Below are positions 1 to 4,552 of a stretch of 7,850 bases of DNA, one piece after another (position 1 is the stretch's first letter; each line of letters opens with the position of its first letter). The notes below the pieces were generated by a model. The model was not told where the DNA came from, did not search any database, and saw only the letters and a list, made by a program, of their open reading frames with translations. The position numbers and the translations under genes are program-made. Location: contig MGWJ01000068.1 in assembly GCA_001800945.1 (NCBI GenBank), positions 1 through 7,850 of the forward strand. The letters run 5' to 3'. The DNA comes from Flavobacteria bacterium RIFCSPLOWO2_12_FULL_31_7. Lineage in GTDB: Bacteria > Bacteroidota > Bacteroidia > Flavobacteriales > Flavobacteriaceae.

Positions 1-473
1 CTTTCTTGGAATTTTTTTGCAATTCTGTTGGCCACTTTACTCAGCGCTTTCGTTTCTGCAAAACCGATACAAACTGGTAAACCAATCCATTTTTGCACGC
101 GCTGTTTCATTTGCAAACCGCAAGCTTCGAAATTGGTTGTATTCGTGTTTTTAAAATTAAGAAAAGCTTCATCTATACTATAATTTTCAACATCAGGTGT
201 AAACCCACTTAACACATCCATTACCCGTTTACTTAAATCGCCATACAAAGCATAATTAGAAGAAAAAACGGCAATTTGATGTTGTTTAATTTCGTTTCGA
301 ATTTTGAATTCAGGCACGCCCATAGCAATACCAAGCGCTTTTGCTTCGTCACTTCTAGAAATCACACAGCCATCATTGTTAGATAAAACGACAACTGGTT
401 TCTTTTGAAATTGAGGTTGAAAAACACGCTCACAAGACACATAAAAATTATTACAATCGACCAATGCAAACAT
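1..473 (-). CDS. umuC: UmuC-like Y-family DNA polymerase (error-prone polymerase V catalytic subunit), N-terminal part, cut by window edge
   Basis: This gene encodes the catalytic subunit of a translesion polymerase that copies past damaged bases during the SOS response. I translated it by hand from the ATG whose complement lies at 471-473; 157 codons are visible before the left edge. It begins MFALVDCNNFYVSCERVF and carries the Y-family palm/fingers signatures: metal ligand D6, aromatic steric-gate position Y11, the block VVVLSNNDGCVISR (about 27-40), and YSIDEAF with D101 and E102. These residue numbers match E. coli UmuC as I remember it, which separates it from DinB/Pol IV. UmuC is usually about 420 residues, so roughly the last 260, including the little finger and beta-clamp motif, are outside the window. 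The gene directly upstream is a lipoprotein, not umuD, so the usual umuDC arrangement is not present on that side. A terminator and its own probable promoter separate it from that lipoprotein gene. Confidence 0.93.
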   Translation of the reverse strand, partial: MFALVDCNNFYVSCERVFQPQFQKKPVVVLSNNDGCVISRSDEAKALGIAMGVPEFKIRNEIKQHQIAVFSSNYALYGDLSKRVMDVLSGFTPDVENYSIDEAFLNFKNTNTTNFEACGLQMKQRVQKWIGLPVCIGFAETKALSKVANRIAKKFQE

Positions 474-485
474 ATCGTAAAGGTA

Positions 486-520
486 CGAAAGTAAAAGAAA
501 CAAGTAAAAAGAAAGGACAA
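486..520 (-). promoter_or_regulatory. possible umuC promoter
   Basis: Read on the minus strand, TACTTTCG at 493-486 matches the Bacteroidota -7 element TAnnTTTG except for one base. A TTG at 520-518 could be the -33 element, but the 24-bp spacer is at or beyond the long end. Two near-identical copies of TTTCTTTTACTT (one has an extra T) lie at 514-502 and 500-489, the second running into the -7 element. The element lies between an upstream terminator and the umuC start, where a promoter is needed. The call rests on position and one imperfect motif. Confidence 0.35.
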
Positions 521-531
521 TAATAAAATCT

Positions 532-577
532 AAAAAACAAAAAAAATCCCAAACTTCAATTAAGAAATATGGGATTT
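532..577 (-). terminator. intrinsic terminator after the lipoprotein gene
   Basis: On the minus strand, AAATCCCA (577-570) pairs with TGGGATTT (551-544) in an 8-bp stem. The 18-nt apical region contains a further CTT/AAG match. The stem is followed by a run of T broken by one G (to about 532). It begins about 20 bp past the lipoprotein stop and fits a Rho-independent terminator for the lpdA-lipoprotein unit, insulating umuC from it. The stem is modest in GC content, as is normal in so AT-rich a genome. Confidence 0.75.
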
Positions 578-598
578 ACATATTAAATTTACAACTAG

Positions 599-1069
599 TT
601 AATTCGCTTTTTCTAATTGACCAATTTTTTCTAAATTTTCATTAACCTCCATCACAACAGCCACATTTAGGTCGTTATCTACTTTTGTCATTGAAATATT
701 ATTTTCTAAATTAACATTAACTTCTTTATCAGAAATTCTGTAAACAGCACCTGTACTAATATCAACAACAATACCGATTAATCCTCCAAGTGCAATATTA
801 CCAATATACCATCCATTAAATTTTCTAGTTAAAACAGTTTCATATGGTTTATAACCATCTAAAACAATTTTTACATTATGTTTCTTTACTGATCTTTTTA
901 ACTTTGCTTCAAAAGGCGTAACACCAATTTCAACGTCATTTACAAATACTTTGGCTTTTGCAGGAGTAGATGTAAAAGTAACTTTCTGTTTAGAGCCTGA
1001 AACAATTGTAGCACAACCAGACAACAAAATTAATAGTGTTAAGGCGGATAATAAAATGATTTTTCTCAT
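599..1069 (-). CDS. small PEGA-type lipoprotein of unknown function
   Basis: This is a 156-residue envelope lipoprotein. Residues 1-19 form a type II signal peptide: MRK, then a leucine/isoleucine-rich core, then the lipobox LSGC with C19 as the lipidated cysteine. Residues about 25-75 look like a PEGA-type surface domain: a beta-rich stretch with PAKAKVFVNDVEIGVTP and a second strand pair ending in LDGYKPYE. Next comes a glycine-rich hydrophobic segment (about 90-109, GNIALGGLIGIVVD then STGAVY), which resembles a glycine zipper and might insert into or lie against a membrane. The C-terminal 40 or so residues are polar. PEGA-like lipoproteins are common in Bacteroidota and most have no assigned role. 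The gene starts 26 bp after the lpdA stop with no terminator or clear promoter between, so it is probably cotranscribed with lpdA, although no functional link is obvious. Confidence 0.8.
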   Translation of the reverse strand: MRKIILLSALTLLILLSGCATIVSGSKQKVTFTSTPAKAKVFVNDVEIGVTPFEAKLKRSVKKHNVKIVLDGYKPYETVLTRKFNGWYIGNIALGGLIGIVVDISTGAVYRISDKEVNVNLENNISMTKVDNDLNVAVVMEVNENLEKIGQLEKAN

Positions 1070-1095
1070 AAATTATTAAGTTATATAAATAAAAA

Positions 1096-2499
1096 TTATA
1101 CGTGTAATGCTCTGTTTGCAGTTGCAGCTAAAGCTGCTTCTTTGATTGCTTCTGCAAAAGTTGGATGCGCATGAGACATTCTTGAAATATCTTCCGCACT
1201 TGCTCTAAATTCCATAGCAGTAACTGCTTCTGCAATTAAATCGGCGCAACGTGCACCAATCATGTGAACCCCTAAAACTTCGTCTGTTTTCGCGTCAGCT
1301 AAGATTTTTACAAATCCGTCTGTATCACCTCCAGCACGAGCTCTTCCTAATGCTTTGAATGGGAAACTTCCTGCTTTGAATTCGATTCCTTCTGCTTTTA
1401 ATTGCTCTTCTGTTTTACCTACAGCAGCAACTTCTGGCCAAGTGTAAACCACACCTGGAATTAAGTTATAATCGATATGAGGTTTTTGTCCAGCTAAAAT
1501 TTCAGCAACTAATACACCTTCTTCTTCCGCTTTATGTGCTAACATCGCTCCACGAACTACGTCACCAATTGCATAAATATTTGAAGCTGAAGTTTGTAAA
1601 TGATTATTCACTTCAATTTGACCTCTTTCTGTAACTTTAACACCTGCTTTTTCTGCGTTTAATCCGTCAGTATATGGACGACGACCCACAGAAACTAAAG
1701 AATAATCACCTTCTAAAGTAATAACTTCTCCTTTAGCATTTTCTGCTTTTACAGTTACCACATCTCCTGCTCTCTCTACTGATTGCACTTTGTGAGATGT
1801 GTAGAATTTCATTCCTTGTTTTTTCAATACTTTAGTCAATTCTTTAGATAAAGAAGCATCCATTCCTGGAATAATTCTATCCATAAATTCTACTACAGAA
1901 ACTTGCGCTCCTAAACGTAAATAGACTTGACCTAATTCGATACCGATAACTCCACCACCAATAATTACTAAATGTTTTGGAACTTCTTTCAGTTTCAAAG
2001 CTTCAGTAGAAGTAATAATTCTATCTTTATCTAATTTGATAAATGGTAAAGAAGATGGTTTAGAACCAGTAGCAATAATAATATTTTTAGATTCAATCAC
2101 TTCTGACGAACCATCATTTTTAGTAATTTTAACTGAAGTAGCACTTTCGAAAGAACCAACGCCTTCAAAAACAGTAACTTTATTTTTATCCATTAAGTAT
2201 TTCACTCCACCAGACGTTTGATCTACCACGGCTTGTTTACGAGCAATCATTTTTTCTAAATTCACTTTTACATCTCCAGAAACTTCAATTCCATGATCAG
2301 CAAAATGTTGTAATTCTTCATAATGATGCGAAGAAGCTAATAAGGCTTTTGACGGAATACAACCTACGTTAAGGCAAGTTCCACCAAGAGTTGCGTATTT
2401 TTCAATAATTGCAGTTTTAAATCCTAATTGTGCGCAACGAATAGCTGCTACATATCCTCCAGGTCCAGAACCAATAATGGTTACATCAAATTGACTCAT
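1096..2499 (-). CDS. lpdA: dihydrolipoyl dehydrogenase (E3 component)
   Basis: This FAD flavoenzyme reoxidises dihydrolipoyl groups with NAD+. It is the shared E3 of the pyruvate, 2-oxoglutarate and branched-chain 2-oxoacid dehydrogenase complexes and the L-protein of the glycine cleavage system; it is cytoplasmic. The 467 residues are full length for the family. In order: the FAD-binding GxGxxG motif (IIGSGPGG, from residue 8), the redox disulfide GGTCLNVGC (C42, C47), the ATG motif (143-145), the NAD-binding Rossmann motif IIGGGVIG (G181, G183, G186), the second FAD motif IYAIGDV (308-314), and the C-terminal dimer domain with the catalytic pair in HPTFAE (H445, E450). All catalytic residues are intact. 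No E1 or E2 gene is adjacent, so it is a stand-alone lpd, as expected for a subunit shared by several complexes. It lies downstream of the lrp-type gene on the same strand, with its own -7 element in the 104-bp gap. Confidence 0.97.
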   Translation of the reverse strand: MSQFDVTIIGSGPGGYVAAIRCAQLGFKTAIIEKYATLGGTCLNVGCIPSKALLASSHHYEELQHFADHGIEVSGDVKVNLEKMIARKQAVVDQTSGGVKYLMDKNKVTVFEGVGSFESATSVKITKNDGSSEVIESKNIIIATGSKPSSLPFIKLDKDRIITSTEALKLKEVPKHLVIIGGGVIGIELGQVYLRLGAQVSVVEFMDRIIPGMDASLSKELTKVLKKQGMKFYTSHKVQSVERAGDVVTVKAENAKGEVITLEGDYSLVSVGRRPYTDGLNAEKAGVKVTERGQIEVNNHLQTSASNIYAIGDVVRGAMLAHKAEEEGVLVAEILAGQKPHIDYNLIPGVVYTWPEVAAVGKTEEQLKAEGIEFKAGSFPFKALGRARAGGDTDGFVKILADAKTDEVLGVHMIGARCADLIAEAVTAMEFRASAEDISRMSHAHPTFAEAIKEAALAATANRALHV

Positions 2500-2543
2500 A
2501 AATATTTATTTTTATAAAATGATTGTTGTGTAATTTTCGAATA

Positions 2544-2551
2544 CAAAAGTA
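2544..2551 (-). promoter_or_regulatory. -7 promoter element of lpdA
   Basis: On the minus strand the octamer TACTTTTG is a perfect match to the Bacteroidota -7 consensus TAnnTTTG. It predicts a start about 7 bp downstream and a leader of around 35-40 nt before the lpdA ATG. I see no TTG at the expected -33 distance, so the upstream half is weak or absent. No hairpin terminator follows the lrp-type gene, so some read-through from that gene is also possible. Confidence 0.55.
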
Positions 2552-2603
2552 AAGTTTTTTAAATAAATATACCTCGATATTTTGGCAAAAAACTTCAATA
2601 ATT

Positions 2604-3059
2604 TTAATTCAGAACGAATGAAGTTGAATTTTTAACTTCTCCAATCATAAATGTACTGTGTGTACTTCCAATATGTTGCAACGTGGTTAACTTTGTTACC
2701 ATAAATTCCCTGTATTCTTCCATATCTTTTACACAGATCTTCAGAATGTAATCATAATCTCCACTTACGTGAAAACATTCTAAAACTTCGTTAAGTGTTA
2801 CGACTTCTTTTTCAAACTCGGAAATTAAATCTTTAGAGTGTTTGATTAATTTAATGTGACAAAACACCACAAATCCTTTATTAATTTTGGTTCTATCTAA
2901 AATCGTAGCGTATTTGCTAATAATCCCTTCTCGTTCTAATTTTTTAATTCTTTCATAAACCGCAGTTACCGAAAGATTTAGCTTACTCGAAAGTTCTTTT
3001 GTAGTTTTTTTAGAATCAATTTGCATTAATTCTAACAATTTTTTGTCTGTTGCATCCAT
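2604..3059 (-). CDS. Lrp/AsnC-family transcriptional regulator
   Basis: This 151-residue protein has the full length and layout of an Lrp/AsnC ('feast/famine') regulator. The N-terminal winged helix-turn-helix covers about residues 1-60, with the recognition region TTKELSSKLNLSVTAVYERI (19-38) followed by KKLEREGIISKY. The C-terminal RAM/AsnC ligand-binding beta-alpha sandwich runs from about 63 to 142 and includes the hallmark GDYDYILKI (100-108), where amino acids bind at the dimer interface. Members form dimers to octamers that wrap DNA and respond to amino acids. The gene is divergent from a Cys/Met-metabolism PLP lyase. The same arrangement is known for Pseudomonas MdeR and methionine gamma-lyase, so I infer that this protein controls the lyase, and probably itself, in response to a sulfur or related amino acid. 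The effector cannot be read from the sequence. Confidence 0.93.
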   Translation of the reverse strand: MDATDKKLLELMQIDSKKTTKELSSKLNLSVTAVYERIKKLEREGIISKYATILDRTKINKGFVVFCHIKLIKHSKDLISEFEKEVVTLNEVLECFHVSGDYDYILKICVKDMEEYREFMVTKLTTLQHIGSTHSTFMIGEVKNSTSFVLN

Positions 3060-3070
3060 TAATTTTAGTT

Positions 3071-3087
3071 GTGTGTTAGTGTGTGTT
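3071..3087 (-). repeat. CA-rich repeat in the lrp leader
   Basis: The heptamer GTGTGTT occurs at 3071-3077 and 3081-3087. In the minus-strand transcript it reads as two AACACAC units spaced 10 nt apart. Given the -7 element at 3095-3102, these fall in the roughly 30-nt untranslated leader of the regulator gene, which has no Shine-Dalgarno sequence. An unstructured A/C-rich leader is compatible with SD-independent initiation in this phylum. Nothing shows that the repeat itself is functional. Confidence 0.4.
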
Positions 3088-3094
3088 TGAAAAG

Positions 3095-3129
3095 CAAATA
3101 TATCATTTTTTTTTAAATTTTATTTCAAA
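3095..3129 (-). promoter_or_regulatory. promoter of the Lrp-family regulator gene
   Basis: On the minus strand, TATATTTG (3102-3095) is a perfect TAnnTTTG -7 element. TTTG (3129-3126) supplies the -33 element, with a 23-bp spacer inside the range reported for Bacteroidota promoters. The predicted start near 3088 gives a leader of about 30 nt. This is the best-formed promoter in the window. Confidence 0.65.
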
Positions 3130-3131
3130 CC

Positions 3132-3175
3132 ATAGATTAAAAATCTTAATAATATCGTTTTTATAGATTTAAAAA
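3132..3175. promoter_or_regulatory. putative Lrp-family operator in the divergent promoter region
   Basis: The heptamer ATAGATT occurs at 3132-3138 and again at 3163-3169, each followed by an A-rich run. The 31-bp offset is about three helical turns. The first copy is also half of an inverted repeat, AGATT-AAA-AATCT (3134-3146). Lrp/AsnC octamers typically bind several AT-rich, degenerate palindromes phased on one face of the helix, so this is a plausible binding array just upstream of both promoters. AT-rich sequence produces such matches by chance, so this is an inference. Confidence 0.35.
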
Positions 3176-3194
3176 CTAAAAAACAATCATTATA

Positions 3195-3225
3195 TTGAAA
3201 TATTAATTTTTTATAATCAATTTTG
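3195..3225 (+). promoter_or_regulatory. possible promoter of the PLP lyase gene
   Basis: TTG at 3195-3197 is followed after 20 bp by CAATTTTG (3218-3225), one mismatch from TAnnTTTG. The predicted start, near 3231, is about 15 nt before the ATG at 3247. If correct, the in-frame TTG and GTG upstream of that ATG are not transcribed, which supports the ATG as the start. The imperfect -7 fits a promoter that needs activation, but that is speculative. Confidence 0.4.
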
Positions 3226-3246
3226 GTGAATAAAAAATTAAACAAC

Positions 3247-4449
3247 ATGAACAATTTTAATCCAGCAGATAAAATACAAGATTTGCAATATTTTGGTGAA
3301 TTTGGAGGTGTAAACCCTTCTATTTCTGATTCTTCAACTTACACATTCCTTTCAGCAAAAACTATGTTTGATACTTTTGAAGGTAATGCAGAAGGTTGTT
3401 ATTTATATTCTCGTCACTCCTCTCCAATTAATTTATATTTAGACAAAGCTTTGGCAGCAATGGAAGGAACGGAAACGGCAAATGTTTCTGCTTCTGGAAT
3501 GGGTGCGATTACTCCAACAATTTTACAACTTTGCGGACAAGGCGATCACGTAGTTTCTAGCAGAACTATATACGGTGGAACTTACGCTTTCTTAAAAAAT
3601 TTCGCACCACGATTTGGTGTAGCTACAACTTTTGTTGATATTACAAAATTAGATCTTGTAGAAACAGCCATTACTCCAAATACAAAAGTTTTATATTGTG
3701 AAACCGTTAGTAATCCTTTATTAGAAGTTGCAGATATTGCTTCTTTAGCGAAAATTGCAAAAAAACACAATATCAAATTAGTAGTAGACAATACTTTTTC
3801 ACCATTGTCGGTTTCTCCTGCTAAATTAGGTGCAGATATCGTAATCCACTCCCTTACAAAATACATCAACGGAAGTTCTGATACAGTTGGAGGTGTAACT
3901 TGTGCGAGCCAAGAATTTATTAACGATTTGAAAAACGTAAATTCTGGAGCAAGTATGTTATTAGGTCCAACAATGGACAGTTTACGCTCGGCATCTGTAA
4001 TGAAAAATTTAAGAACGTTACATATCAGAATGAAACAACACAGTCATAACGCGATGTATTTAGCAAATAAATTTGAAGCAGACGGAATCAAAACCGTTTA
4101 TCCAGGTTTAGCAAGTCATCCAAGTCATGAAGTGTACAAAAATATGATTAATCCAGAATATGGTTTTGGTGGAATGATGACTATTGACGTGGGAAGTTTA
4201 GATAAAGCCAACGCGTTAATGGAATTAATGCAAGAAAGAAATTTAGGTTATTTAGCTGTAAGTTTAGGATTCTACAAAACTTTATTTAGCGCACCAGGAA
4301 CTTCAACTTCTTCTGAAATTCCTTTAGAAGAACAAGCAGAAATGGGTTTAACTGATGGTTTAATTCGTTTTTCTATTGGTTTAGATAATGATATTGAGAG
4401 AACTTATCAAATGATGCACGCTTGTATGAAAGAATTAAATATCTTATAA
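3247..4449 (+). CDS. Cys/Met-metabolism PLP-dependent lyase (methionine gamma-lyase/cystathionine gamma-synthase fold)
   Basis: This cytoplasmic fold-type I PLP enzyme of the trans-sulfuration family splits or forms C-S bonds in methionine, homocysteine, cystathionine or acyl-homoserine. I start at the ATG at 3247 (400 residues, normal for the family) rather than the in-frame TTG at 3223, which overlaps the probable promoter. Numbered from that ATG: YSRHSSP (from Y54), the neighbouring-subunit phosphate-binding motif; SGMGA (83-87), the phosphate loop; Y109 in IYGGTY, stacking on PLP; D181 in VVDNTF, contacting the pyridine nitrogen; K205 in SLTKYINGSSD, the Schiff-base lysine; and R374 in LIRFSIGLD, binding substrate carboxylate. 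The glycine after YG occupies the place of the cysteine (Cys116 in P. putida) that marks true methionine gamma-lyases, so methionine may not be the main substrate. Cystathionine lyase/synthase or O-acylhomoserine sulfhydrylase activity are alternatives. It is divergent from an Lrp-type regulator and ends in its own terminator. Confidence 0.88.
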   Translation: MNNFNPADKIQDLQYFGEFGGVNPSISDSSTYTFLSAKTMFDTFEGNAEGCYLYSRHSSPINLYLDKALAAMEGTETANVSASGMGAITPTILQLCGQGDHVVSSRTIYGGTYAFLKNFAPRFGVATTFVDITKLDLVETAITPNTKVLYCETVSNPLLEVADIASLAKIAKKHNIKLVVDNTFSPLSVSPAKLGADIVIHSLTKYINGSSDTVGGVTCASQEFINDLKNVNSGASMLLGPTMDSLRSASVMKNLRTLHIRMKQHSHNAMYLANKFEADGIKTVYPGLASHPSHEVYKNMINPEYGFGGMMTIDVGSLDKANALMELMQERNLGYLAVSLGFYKTLFSAPGTSTSSEIPLEEQAEMGLTDGLIRFSIGLDNDIERTYQMMHACMKELNIL

Positions 4450-4470
4450 AAATAAATAATACGTCACATC

Positions 4471-4503
4471 AAAATCCGATTTAGAAATGAGTCGGATTTT
4501 TTT
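4471..4503 (+). terminator. intrinsic terminator after the PLP lyase gene
   Basis: AAAATCCGA (4471-4479) pairs with TCGGATTTT (4492-4500); a T-G wobble extends the stem by one pair around a 10-nt loop. A seven-T run ends at 4503. It begins 21 bp after the lyase stop and isolates the following peptidase gene. The opposite strand has only four T at its end, so it acts mainly in the plus direction. Confidence 0.85.
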
Positions 4504-4515
4504 GTAACAATTTAT

Positions 4516-4523
4516 TAACTTCG
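4516..4523 (+). promoter_or_regulatory. possible -7 element of the S9 peptidase gene
   Basis: TAACTTCG differs from TAnnTTTG at one position and sits 29 bp before the peptidase ATG, between the lyase terminator and the start. A TTG at 4502-4504 is too close to serve as a -33 element, and nothing better is visible inside the terminator region. A promoter is required somewhere in this 50-bp gap, which is the main support. Confidence 0.4.
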
Positions 4524-4552
4524 CAAACTAATACGAACTAAATAATTTATAA

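Noticed and set aside
484..493. Short TAC-N4-GTA inverted repeat at the umuC promoter as a LexA box
   Set aside because: The 3-bp arms are too short to separate from chance, and no SOS-box consensus for this group is firm enough to match against.
2036..2221. 61-codon open frame on the plus strand inside lpdA
   Set aside because: It is antisense to a well-conserved part of a complete lpdA, shows no recognisable motif, and has no promoter or start context of its own.
2500..2603. Terminator between the Lrp-type gene and lpdA
   Set aside because: The gap is AT-rich and contains T runs, but I found no hairpin with a convincing stem next to them.
3223..3246. Upstream TTG or GTG start for the PLP lyase adding 8 residues
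   Set aside because: The TTG overlaps the probable -7 element, the added residues are not family-like, and the ATG at 3247 gives a normal 400-residue protein.
3582..3869. 95-codon open frame on the minus strand inside the PLP lyase
   Set aside because: It lies opposite the catalytic core of the lyase, including the segment just before the Schiff-base lysine. It is a shadow of that gene.
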